Assembly (NCBI GenBank): GCA_019240475.1
Contig: JAFAYI010000023.1
Span: forward strand, 41,332 to 105,331
DNA from: Acidobacteriaceae bacterium
GTDB taxonomy: Bacteria; Acidobacteriota; Terriglobia; Bryobacterales; Bryobacteraceae
DNA length: 64,000 bases
Reading direction: 5' to 3'
Below the pieces are notes generated by a model. It made no database searches. It worked only from the letters and a program-made list of their open reading frames with translations, and had not been told where the DNA came from. Made by a program: the position numbers and the translations under genes. Below are positions 19,201-26,927 of the stretch, piece after piece (positions within the stretch are counted from its first letter, which is position 1; each line of letters opens with the position of its first letter).

Positions 19201-20313
19201 CAGGTCCTTATGCTCATAATCGCGCAGAGATGTATCGTTGACAGCTCTCAGTAGATCGACAAAGCGCCACTGGTCATCTACTTCAGTTCGACTGACGACC
19301 GTCTGGGACAACGGTCCTACGATTGCTTGGGTGTCTCCACACAACTCTCTGCCGCGGTTATTAACGATCCAGCCGAGAACTATGTCTGTCTGGCCGGTAT
19401 ACCGCGCCAGTAACGCTTGGAAACCAGCGCAGAGTAAGGTATCTAAACTAGCTCCTTCGCGTTCACCTAACTCCTTCAGAGATTCAGTTAATCCAGTGGG
19501 CAGACGAAGCGACTCGCGAGCTCCTCGCCACTCTTGAATCGCTGGGCGAGGGTGGTCGATAGGAAGTTCGAGAGCCGGCGAAAGCGAACGTAACCGCTGC
19601 CGCCAATATTCGGCATTCTTCTCGAGCCGTTCAGAAACTATGTTCCTTTGCCAGCAGGCGTAGTCGGCATATTCGAAGCGCAAGACGCTTGCCCCGGCGA
19701 CGCCCTCCGGGCTAATGGTCGGCTGCTCGCTGGCGTTTCGCCACTCTGCCGCCAAAAGCTCTAGCGACTCTTCATCTGCGATCAGCGCGTGAAGAGTAAT
19801 CGATAGATACCATCGTTCCTGAGACACCCGAATCAATCGCGGCCGCACCGGAGGCTCTTTTGAGAGAACGAATGGCTCTCGAAGATCTTTTTCGAGGAGC
19901 TCCAGTAACTCGAATTCGCCGTCCTTCGTTTGCGACGCGCGCAGATCTGTCAGATGGAGTTTGCCTGCTTCGTCAACTATCTCTTGAAGGGGAACTCCAT
20001 CTACAATCGGAAAGCGCGTTCGTAAGATCCCATGCCGCTGCGCTATTTCGCGCCATAATAGCTCGACTCTTCTCACGTCTAGGAAGCCCTGATGTCTTAG
20101 TATCAGCGCTTCGTTATACATCGGACTATGTGGCGCAAGCTGGGCATGAAGCCAGATCTGTTGCTGCGCCAATGAAAGTGGCGCGTTTAATTCCTCTTGC
20201 CTTCGAACTGCTCCCGGCGCATTCTGCGGCGCACAGTTGCCGTTACGGCCAGCCTGCCGAGGGGCCCCTTCATCAGCCGGCGCCGCCGTGATAGTTCGAT
20301 TTCCGTTGCTCAT
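16234..20313 (-). CDS. Non-ribosomal peptide synthetase, C-A-PCP-TE
   Basis: 1359-residue single-module NRPS. Order: condensation-like domain (about 45-480), adenylation domain (about 510-1010; VIYTSGSTGKPKG, MYGPTETTIW, YKTGDLARY), carrier protein with LGGHSLL (Ser1042), and thioesterase with GGYSLGG (Ser1172) and GDHD (His1325). The eight variable A-domain pocket residues read by eye are D-I-L-Q-C-G-M-I, followed by W; this is close to the published glycine code, so glycine is the likely substrate. The condensation motif is HALIADE (175-181) instead of HHxxxDG, so the catalytic second His is Ala. The TE should release the product by hydrolysis, cyclisation or transfer. It is flanked by EPS genes on both sides. 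Confidence 0.92.
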   Translation of the reverse strand: MSNGNRTITAAPADEGAPRQAGRNGNCAPQNAPGAVRRQEELNAPLSLAQQQIWLHAQLAPHSPMYNEALILRHQGFLDVRRVELLWREIAQRHGILRTRFPIVDGVPLQEIVDEAGKLHLTDLRASQTKDGEFELLELLEKDLREPFVLSKEPPVRPRLIRVSQERWYLSITLHALIADEESLELLAAEWRNASEQPTISPEGVAGASVLRFEYADYACWQRNIVSERLEKNAEYWRQRLRSLSPALELPIDHPRPAIQEWRGARESLRLPTGLTESLKELGEREGASLDTLLCAGFQALLARYTGQTDIVLGWIVNNRGRELCGDTQAIVGPLSQTVVSRTEVDDQWRFVDLLRAVNDTSLRDYEHKDLPFDRLIEDLRTGWDPSRNTLFQALYSFVSRFNAAGTDWGAVDLEVHTGAAKVDLQLQMYEDSDGVCGRLTFNTALFDRETISRMKRHLETLLEGVASDASQLLSRISLLDEWERNQLLTDWNDTWMDYPRDLCIHQLFELQAERAANETAVICESSRLTYGELNRQANCLAHKLRERGVGPEALVGICVERSLEMVVGLLGILKAGAAYVPIDPAYPGERIAFMLEDSEVAVLITQEHLRKYLPQTRAQLICLDSDWPAILQLGGDNPASGVRPQNRAYVIYTSGSTGKPKGVEIQHGAVVNFLASMSRMPGMSREDKLLAVTTLSFDIAGLEIYLPLSVGASFEVVRREIASDGIGLAKRLRDSKANVMQATPATWRMLIEAGWKGDERLKVLCGGEALPRSLANQLLERAGSVWNMYGPTETTIWSTVSPVRAGEEALTIGRPIANTELFILDKWLQPTPIGVAGELHIGGEGLARGYLKRPELSAEKFIHHPFKNVEARIYKTGDLARYLANGTVEFHGRIDHQVKIRGFRIELGEIEARLRRFHGISDAVVVAREDRSGGQRLVAYFACKPGCAPAVADIRAFLKESLPEHMAPSAFIELQSLPLTPNGKVDRKALPNPQDFSLRQDHEIVGPRDALEAELVRIWENVLDIRPIGIEHNFFELGGHSLLAVRLTHQIGLMLRKNVPVATLLEAPTIQQLSAVLRKDGWSSPWSSLVPIQTNGSKTPFFCVHGAAGTVIRFRNLAHHLDSDRPFYALQPQGLDPQYPCHTRVEDMAAHYLAELRCIQPSGPYLFGGYSLGGLIALEMAQQLVAEGQPAPWVGLFDTFCPLEPGLNRRQANLGVLWRELVSNGRTFLRSSNSERRSQAVRIVRTLAAGVERRFLGARLPARLKTVRRACKKAADAYAPKPYDGRIVLFRSKYKPLTQFRDPHAGWKKYATQGLEIREVDGDHDSVLLEPQVKFIAEQLSACLEDASPGGKFAVRSK

Positions 20314-20334
20314 CCTGTTTTCGTTCGGTTTCAG

Positions 20335-21474
20335 CTACAAACTCGTATCGCCGTCGAAACACGACAAGTCCCACGTATTAGCGTCGCTGAGGCTTGAGAC
20401 TAATTGAGAATTTGCAGTCTTATAAAAGGATAGCCAAGAGCCCAACTTACGCCGGTATGGCTTGGCTAGGTCGACCACTTGCGCGTTCTCTCTACTGATC
20501 CCTACGATCTCTAACATGTGTATTCCCGTTTTCCGGCAACGGTCCAGCACGCACAACAACATATTCAACAAGAGCGAATGATCGTCCTCGAGCGTTTGAA
20601 AATCAGCCAGTCGCATGCGCGTCAGTCCGAGCCGAGTGTTGTCCTGACGATAGAAAATAGAATAAGCACACAAGCGGGACTGCTTGAAAGAACAGACTAT
20701 CCAGGCTTCGTAGCGCATTAGCGCATACTTGAAGTGCCACTGAAGCACATCGCGAGTACGCTCTCCCAGCAATACGTGGCGTCGTCGTTTCTTCAATTCG
20801 TTCCAAAAGATATCGAAACCTTCATCGAATCCGGCGCAGAATCGCAGCTCATGGCCTTTGTCTGACGATTGGAAGCGCTTACCCTCCAAAATGTCCTTCA
20901 GAATCATGCCTGCCGAGAGAGGGTACTTGAGAGCGCTGGCGAAAGGAACCTTGTTCATTTTCAGCCAGCTAAACGCAAATCCTGAATAGTTCGTAATCCA
21001 AAATCTGGAGCGATCCCAGTCGCCGACCGGTACCCGTGAAGGAGCAAAGGTCTGAAATCCTTCGAATGCTTCGTTATTCAGGCTAGTCGTCAGATATAAG
21101 TCAACGGCCTTTTGTGAAAAAAAATAATCCAACAGCAAGAGCGAATAACTTCTATGTTCCGCGTCCACCACCCACGCTCGGCTGGTAGCCGTGAGATACC
21201 TCTTGCCTCCGAGCTCATAGTAAAGCGGTATATTGCCAATGTAGCCAGCGATTTTATCGTTTGAATCTTCGAGCACCCAGCCCATTGGCCAAGTGCCCGC
21301 GAGATCTTCGTAAACAGGATTGTTAAGCCACAAATGTTCCCATTCTTCTCTGGGCTTGCTTTCTAGGCCATATCGCGACTCTAAATCGGAAACCTGTTGA
21401 TAATCGTCGAAACGGGCGCACCGGATTCGAAGCGGCGTAGCGCGTTTCGGAGCCGCAGCTTGGGATTCGCTCAC
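20335..21474 (-). CDS. GNAT/FemAB-like acyltransferase
   Basis: 379-residue protein, cytosolic, with no signal peptide. The N-terminal third has GNAT-like features: IRCARFDDYQQVSDLESRYG, then GWVLEDSNDKIAGYIGNIPL and the following beta strand. The rest has no motif I can name. Similar GNAT-type proteins occur in EPS and NRPS clusters and are thought to move acyl or aminoacyl groups. It lies between the stand-alone C domain and the C-A-PCP-TE gene, 21-26 bp from each. A role in moving an acyl or aminoacyl group from a carrier to a sugar or peptide is plausible but unproven. Confidence 0.6.
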   Translation of the reverse strand: MSESQAAAPKRATPLRIRCARFDDYQQVSDLESRYGLESKPREEWEHLWLNNPVYEDLAGTWPMGWVLEDSNDKIAGYIGNIPLYYELGGKRYLTATSRAWVVDAEHRSYSLLLLDYFFSQKAVDLYLTTSLNNEAFEGFQTFAPSRVPVGDWDRSRFWITNYSGFAFSWLKMNKVPFASALKYPLSAGMILKDILEGKRFQSSDKGHELRFCAGFDEGFDIFWNELKKRRRHVLLGERTRDVLQWHFKYALMRYEAWIVCSFKQSRLCAYSIFYRQDNTRLGLTRMRLADFQTLEDDHSLLLNMLLCVLDRCRKTGIHMLEIVGISRENAQVVDLAKPYRRKLGSWLSFYKTANSQLVSSLSDANTWDLSCFDGDTSL

Positions 21475-21500
21475 AGGTCGGCCGCCAATGCTATCCGCCG

Positions 21501-22967
21501 CTACTGTCGGTTCTCGTAGACGCGCCGGAGCTGGGAAATGCGCTGATCGCTGTTCCCGGCCATACCGTCCAACACTTTCTCTAGATCCTCTATCAGCCGG
21601 AGAATAATGACTGAACTGAATGCGTCGGTCTGGTATTGAGCTCGACCCAGAACTTCATTCGGCCGCTGGGCAAATTCCAAGTAGAGGTCCCATTTTGCCC
21701 ATTCGCAGTCGCAATCCATCGAAGTCTGACTCCACTCATCGCCAAGAGTCGGTAGGGGCGGCGCCAGCGTGATGGCGGTATTAAAGGGCCAGAGCTGAGT
21801 GGGCGTTTGGGGTTTTAGATGTTCTCTCACGATTCCGAAAGGGATACTATCGTGCGATAAAGCCTCCGAGGTAACTCGACGGCACTCCCGGAGTACATCT
21901 CGCACCGTAGGATCTCCGGAAACGTCCACGCGTAAAGCGACGGGATTTAAGAAGTAGCCTAATAACTTTCCTGCTTCCGCAGTCTTCCTACCCGTAGGCG
22001 CCACCGTACCAGTGACGATATCCTCGCTCTCGGTGTAATAGTGAAGCAACAGCGCAAATCCAGCTAAGAGCATCATGAATAATGTCACGCCTTCTCGTTT
22101 GCTGGCCTCAGTTAGGCTACGGCAGAGTTGTGTCGGCAATGCAAACGCCTGTATAGCTCCCCGTCTCGTCGCGCCGGAGGATGGTGTAGTTTCGGACGGC
22201 CATATCAACTTTGGAATCTCTCCCGCAAGCTCCTTCCTCCAAAACGCTAAATCTTCCTCAAATGTTACCTCCTGATTTCTCGCCCTGTCCCAGTACGCCA
22301 AATCGGCATACTGCATCGGCAAGTCGGGCAGCTTGCAACTGTCGCCACCCGAATACTTTGAATAGAGCGCGGATAACTCGAACGGCAGGATCTGGTATAC
22401 CGATAAACCATCCGTGATGCTCTGATGCATGGTTACAAATAACGAATGCCGATGCTCATCCAGTGTAGTTAGAAAGGCCCGTACGAGCGGTCCCTTGGTT
22501 AAATCGAACGGACGGCGAGCATCTTCGCTCGCCAGGCGCATGGCTTCCTGCCACCTTGAATTCGCGGAAACTTTCCGAAGATCGACAAACGGTATAGAAA
22601 ACGATGACGGAATCGGTCGGATGACCTGAATGGGATGACGGTTCAGAGTGTCGAATACAGTTCTCCAGGCTTCGTGTCGTCGTAAGATTTCGGTGAAGGC
22701 CAGTTCCATGGCCTTGCGATTCAATTCACCATACCGGTGAATAGTGGTTGACTCGTTGTAAAACGAAGGAACTCTCTTACCATCTTGCGAATCCTGCCAT
22801 ATCTCTTCTTGAAATCTTGATAGGAGAATAGGTTCCGCGGCTGGTCGTTTCCGGATCGGCGTGCAAGCTTCCATCGAAGAGCCTTGCGCATACCTTTCCA
22901 GCAGCTTCATCTTGGCTGGCGACAACACGGGTTTGTTAGAGATCACTTTCGAACTCAGCCAGCCCAT
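21501..22967 (-). CDS. Stand-alone NRPS condensation-like domain
   Basis: 488-residue condensation-superfamily protein with no A or PCP domain. The core begins near residue 48 (LLSRFQEEIW), with the substrate-channel region HEAWRTVF near 98. The active-site motif reads HQSITDG (181-187): first His, Asp and Gly are kept, but the catalytic second His is Gln. The later C-domain motifs (GTVAPTGRKTAEAGKLLGYF near 325, SHDSIPFGIV near 375) are present. With the A-PCP didomain and P450 just upstream, it may join the carrier-bound amino acid to a second substrate, or act as a non-catalytic recruiting domain. The lost His makes ordinary peptide-bond catalysis uncertain. Confidence 0.85.
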   Translation of the reverse strand: MGWLSSKVISNKPVLSPAKMKLLERYAQGSSMEACTPIRKRPAAEPILLSRFQEEIWQDSQDGKRVPSFYNESTTIHRYGELNRKAMELAFTEILRRHEAWRTVFDTLNRHPIQVIRPIPSSFSIPFVDLRKVSANSRWQEAMRLASEDARRPFDLTKGPLVRAFLTTLDEHRHSLFVTMHQSITDGLSVYQILPFELSALYSKYSGGDSCKLPDLPMQYADLAYWDRARNQEVTFEEDLAFWRKELAGEIPKLIWPSETTPSSGATRRGAIQAFALPTQLCRSLTEASKREGVTLFMMLLAGFALLLHYYTESEDIVTGTVAPTGRKTAEAGKLLGYFLNPVALRVDVSGDPTVRDVLRECRRVTSEALSHDSIPFGIVREHLKPQTPTQLWPFNTAITLAPPLPTLGDEWSQTSMDCDCEWAKWDLYLEFAQRPNEVLGRAQYQTDAFSSVIILRLIEDLEKVLDGMAGNSDQRISQLRRVYENRQ

Positions 22968-23000
22968 GCATACAGCTCCTGTGCTGGCCTGTTACGTGGC

Positions 23001-24257
23001 TTAATGAACCGAAGAGACGAAGTTAATGTCCAGTGACGTCAAACCCCGAAGTCCCAGATTGGTGCGCCACTGCAAGGGCTTGGCATCCAACGCCCAATTC
23101 GGCAAGCGTCGAAGCATCTCCTCTAAGGTTACCTGCCCCTCTATTCGCGCCAATGCAGCGCCAAAACAGAAGTGAGCTGCCCATCCGAACGACAGGTGCC
23201 GGTTATCTTTGCGTGTTATATCGAACCGGTCCGGATCGGGAAAGCGTTCGGGATCGCGATTCCCAGCAGCCATTACGGCGATAACCGCCTGCCTCTTGGC
23301 GATCTTCCTCCCACGCATCTCTAAGTTATGTGGCGCAAGCCGGGCTGTATGCTGGCTCGGAGGCTCATATCTTAGAATTTCTTCGATAGTAGAAGGTATA
23401 AGGGAGAAATCCGCCCTCAGTCGCGCCAGCTCATCTGGCTTTCGCAGCAGTGTCAACACACCGTTACCAATAAGATTCGTGGTTGTCTCCTGCCCTCCTA
23501 CCATCGTGACTATAGTATTCGCTATAACTTCTTCTTCGCTGTACCGATCTCCGTCTAACTCGGCGGTAAGAAATGAGTGGATAAGTCCTTCGCGCGGTTG
23601 CCGCTCAATCTGTCTTATCGCCGATTGAAAATACCTGGTCATCTCCTCCACGCTGCGTCTGACTCGTGGCGCACGCTCCGGATTGTGCTGAAAGTTGCCG
23701 AGCATCTCCGCAAAATCTTGTGACCATGCCTTGAGTTGCGGCGCGTCCTGGACGGGCACGCCCAGCATCTCCGCCGTCACGGTGTACGGTAGAGGTTCGG
23801 CTAGATCGCCGATAACGTCCATTCGTCCGTTTCTCGCCACTCCATCGATTAAGCTCCCAACAATATCCCGGATATGATCCCTAAGCACCGCGACGCGTCC
23901 GGGAGTAAATGCATACGAGGCCAAACGCCGGATACGGGTGTGTGCAGGCGGGTCTAAAAAAAGCATCTGCTTCACCATCACCTGCGCGATGGGTGCAAGC
24001 TCCCCAAGCCCGATCTGGGCCAGATGCTCGGGAGTCGGTGTGCGGTCCGCGGAAAATCGATGCAATACTTCCATAACATCTTCGTACCTGGTTACCACCC
24101 ACGCGTGCAGGTACGGGTCCCAATGTACAGGATCCTCCTCCCGAAGAAGCTGAAACAAAGGGTAGGGATTCGCCAAGACCTCGGGATCCAGCAACTGAGT
24201 AAGACTTCGGACGCCCGAGCGGCGGTAGGTCGGGTCCTTAATCGCGCCGGTTGTCAT
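23001..24257 (-). CDS. Cytochrome P450
   Basis: 418-residue bacterial P450. The I-helix is MVGGQETTTNLIG near residue 232, the K-helix ExxR is EEILRYEP near 288, and the heme loop is FGWAAHFCFG with the ligand Cys364. The loop has Ala where the family normally has the first Gly of FGxGxHxCxG. Its start overlaps the stop of the A-PCP gene by 4 bp (ATGA). An A-PCP didomain coupled to a P450 is the known layout for oxidising a carrier-bound amino acid, often beta-hydroxylation (as in the novobiocin and nikkomycin pathways). The same role is inferred here. Ferredoxin partners were not found nearby. Confidence 0.92.
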   Translation of the reverse strand: MTTGAIKDPTYRRSGVRSLTQLLDPEVLANPYPLFQLLREEDPVHWDPYLHAWVVTRYEDVMEVLHRFSADRTPTPEHLAQIGLGELAPIAQVMVKQMLFLDPPAHTRIRRLASYAFTPGRVAVLRDHIRDIVGSLIDGVARNGRMDVIGDLAEPLPYTVTAEMLGVPVQDAPQLKAWSQDFAEMLGNFQHNPERAPRVRRSVEEMTRYFQSAIRQIERQPREGLIHSFLTAELDGDRYSEEEVIANTIVTMVGGQETTTNLIGNGVLTLLRKPDELARLRADFSLIPSTIEEILRYEPPSQHTARLAPHNLEMRGRKIAKRQAVIAVMAAGNRDPERFPDPDRFDITRKDNRHLSFGWAAHFCFGAALARIEGQVTLEEMLRRLPNWALDAKPLQWRTNLGLRGLTSLDINFVSSVH

Positions 24258-26134
24258 CGCAAGGCTTTCAAGGATTGTTCGGCTTCATCGTCGGTCATCG
24301 CTTCGACGCGTAAATATAGAAGCCGCTCGACTTCTTCCGCCAGTGCTGCGACAGTTGGCGACTCAAATAAGTTCCTCAGAGTAATTTGCACTCCAAATAC
24401 TTCTCTTATGCGTGCTATTAATTGCGTACCCAATAGCGAGTGCCCGCCTAGCATGAAGAAGTTATCGTCTATGCCGATCTTCTGTACCCCGACTAATGGT
24501 CCGACGATTTCCAACATTTGTTTCTCGATCGTCGTCCGAGGCTCTAGATGTTCCTCGTTATGCAGGCGATTCGAGTCGTCCGGTCTCGGCAGATCCGCCC
24601 GGCTTACCTTTCCGCTCGCATTGACGGGGAGCTCCGAAAGACGCACCCAATATCGCGGGATCATGTAGTCCGGTAACTGGGCGCCTAGAAACTCGCGGCA
24701 CCCCCTCTCGGAAAGCGTGCTGCCATCCTTGGCAACTACATAGGCGACAAGCTCGCGATTGTCCTCCTGCTCTTGAGCGACCACCAGGCTGGCCTCGATT
24801 TCAGGGTGCCGCGTCAAAGCGCTCGCAATCTCATTGGGCTCGATCCGGTAGCCTCGAATCTTGACCTGCTCATCGATCCGGCCGTGAAACTGAACTTCTC
24901 CATTCGGTAAAGTGCTTCCTAAGTCGCCGGTCTTGTATAAACGCCCGCTATGGTCGGAGTCAAACGGATTAGGAACAAATTTTTCTTCGGTCAGTTGTGG
25001 CGCATTGCGGTACCCGCGCGCCACTCCCTTTCCTGCAATGCAAATTTCTCCGCGCTGTCCTGTGGCAACTTGCTTTAGATCAGAATCGACAATGTAGACC
25101 TGAACATTCTGGATCGGGCGCCCGATGGTAGGTCGCGCTTCCCTGTCGCCACCGCCGTGCACCACGCCCGAGGTCGTCACCACCGTGTTCTCAGTCGGTC
25201 CGTAGTTGTTGACCAGGACAAACGGCAAGCCCGGCCGCGGATAGCGACGGAGGGCGTCCGCGCCAGTCAGCATGTAGCGCAGCGACGTGTTCGTTGGCCA
25301 ATCTAAAACAATCATACGTTCTGCGAGAGCCGTCGGAACAAACCCGATCGTAATGCCTTCGGAAATCATCCAATCGCGTAAGGCGACGGGTTCGCTTCGC
25401 GCTGCTTCATCTACCAGGTGCAGGGATGCGCCGGCGGTCAGATAAGGCCACACCTCCCACACGGCCGCGTCGAATCCCGGACTGGCTAACTGGCTCGCGC
25501 GATCTGATGGTTTTACGTCAAATGCTTCTTGGTGCCAGGAGACCAAGTTGGAAAGACTGCTGTGCGAAATCTCTACGCCCTTAGGTCGTCCCGTAGAGCC
25601 GGAGGTGTAGATAACATACGCCAAGTTATCTGGCTCTGCCATGCATTCGATCGGACCCGTCGACTCAGACCCAAACGCATCATCGTCGATTAGAATGGTA
25701 TGCCATCTCCCGCGAACCTTATCGACTAAGTCGGGCGTGGTCAATAATGCCACGGGGCCAGCATCGTCTAACATCCAGGCTGCACGTTCCGCAGGAGTCG
25801 CCACGTCGATCGGAACGTATGCGCCACCCGCCTTCAGTGTCGCTAAAGTAGCGACGGTGAATGCGATAGATCGCGGCGCCCAAATTCCAACCAGGGCATC
25901 CGGCCCAACCCCGAGAGACCTCAACGTTCGCGCAACTTGGTTCGACCGAGCATCTAAATCGCGGTAGCTTATCACTTCTTGGCCAGCCACAAGCGCTCGC
26001 TCAAGGGGCCTGAAAGACGCCTGAACGGCTACCTGCGCCATCACAGAGGCCCCTCGGGAATCGTAAGTCACTCTTCGCTGCGCCCACATGTCCGTTCTAG
26101 CTTCTGGCATGACTGTTTCCGCGCCCCATCGCAT
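24254..26134 (-). CDS. NRPS adenylation-carrier didomain (A-PCP)
   Basis: 626-residue protein. Residues about 30-530 are an adenylation domain (YVIYTSGSTGRPKGVEIS, NYGPTENTVV, YKTGDLGST, GRIDEQVKIRGYR). A carrier domain follows with LGGHSLL, Ser566 being the phosphopantetheine site. The pocket residues read by eye are D-A-W-G-L-G-N-V-V; I have no confident match to a known amino acid, though the pocket looks uncharged. It has no C domain of its own. The ATGA overlap with the P450 gene implies the pair works together, loading an amino acid and oxidising it on the carrier. The tail after the carrier is short and acidic and could be a docking segment. Confidence 0.92.
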   Translation of the reverse strand: MRWGAETVMPEARTDMWAQRRVTYDSRGASVMAQVAVQASFRPLERALVAGQEVISYRDLDARSNQVARTLRSLGVGPDALVGIWAPRSIAFTVATLATLKAGGAYVPIDVATPAERAAWMLDDAGPVALLTTPDLVDKVRGRWHTILIDDDAFGSESTGPIECMAEPDNLAYVIYTSGSTGRPKGVEISHSSLSNLVSWHQEAFDVKPSDRASQLASPGFDAAVWEVWPYLTAGASLHLVDEAARSEPVALRDWMISEGITIGFVPTALAERMIVLDWPTNTSLRYMLTGADALRRYPRPGLPFVLVNNYGPTENTVVTTSGVVHGGGDREARPTIGRPIQNVQVYIVDSDLKQVATGQRGEICIAGKGVARGYRNAPQLTEEKFVPNPFDSDHSGRLYKTGDLGSTLPNGEVQFHGRIDEQVKIRGYRIEPNEIASALTRHPEIEASLVVAQEQEDNRELVAYVVAKDGSTLSERGCREFLGAQLPDYMIPRYWVRLSELPVNASGKVSRADLPRPDDSNRLHNEEHLEPRTTIEKQMLEIVGPLVGVQKIGIDDNFFMLGGHSLLGTQLIARIREVFGVQITLRNLFESPTVAALAEEVERLLYLRVEAMTDDEAEQSLKALR

Positions 26135-26158
26135 TCACGTGCTTTACACCCTTCGCCT

Positions 26159-26911
26159 TTATGACCGGCCTAGCATCGATAACAACTGACCGTTAGTGAC
26201 ATACGCGACGCTCTCACGCCCGGCAACGTATTCGAACATCTCTCGTAACTCGTCCCACAAACCTAGTTCCTCTATTTCCCAAGAGTGTCCGTAAAGGTGC
26301 CAGACTCCGCCCTTGCTCCATACACGATCAAAGAGCGCTTTGCCAAGATCTATCCACCGTCTGCACTGTTGCCATTGGAGAGCGTATTTGGCCAATCCGG
26401 AAATGTTTTTAGCTCGCCCTTGGTTCCGTAGGTACGCTGCTTTTCCGTGCGGATAAGCCTGGAGGCTGGTAGGCATCCGATAGGCATCGAATTTCCTTGC
26501 GACCGAGAGCATGCGCGTCGACCTGGCGCCGCTATAGCCCGCGCGTCTCACCTGCTCCACAGCATCTGCATCATAGCGCCCATTAGGGTAGCAAAACATT
26601 GGCACTTGATCGCCCAGTAATTGCTCGAGTATCTGTTTGCAATCCCGCACTTCATGGATCAACTCTTCGCCACCTAGATCGGATAGATTCTTGTGACTGA
26701 CGCTGTGAGCGCCAATTTCAAAATTCTCCGTGTGGAGCGCCCTTAAATCGCTAGTCTGTAGCCTGTTCTTGCCATGGTACGGCTGGACCGGGACATAGAA
26801 TGTTCCTTTCAGCCTGTATCTGCTTAGTAGGTCTGCCAGCTTGCGATCATTGGGGTCGCCGTCGTCCCAACTTGTAGTTACAACTCTAACTGCCCAATCC
26901 GGTGACGCCAC
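26159..26911 (-). CDS. Polysaccharide deacetylase (NodB-like, CE4)
   Basis: 250-residue NodB-homology protein. Motif 1 is TTSWDDGDP near residue 12 (usual form TFDDG), motif 2 is HSVSH near 74 (metal-binding H-x3-H), and motif 3 is FCYPNGRYD near 104. No signal peptide is visible, so it may work in the cytoplasm on a precursor or lipid-linked sugar. The family N-deacetylates amino sugars. A freed amino group could accept sulfate, an acyl group or a peptidyl group from the downstream genes; this link is inference. It lies between the initiating transferase and the A-PCP gene. Confidence 0.86.
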   Translation of the reverse strand: MASPDWAVRVVTTSWDDGDPNDRKLADLLSRYRLKGTFYVPVQPYHGKNRLQTSDLRALHTENFEIGAHSVSHKNLSDLGGEELIHEVRDCKQILEQLLGDQVPMFCYPNGRYDADAVEQVRRAGYSGARSTRMLSVARKFDAYRMPTSLQAYPHGKAAYLRNQGRAKNISGLAKYALQWQQCRRWIDLGKALFDRVWSKGGVWHLYGHSWEIEELGLWDELREMFEYVAGRESVAYVTNGQLLSMLGRS

Positions 26912-26927
26912 TTATTCTCCCCGGGCT

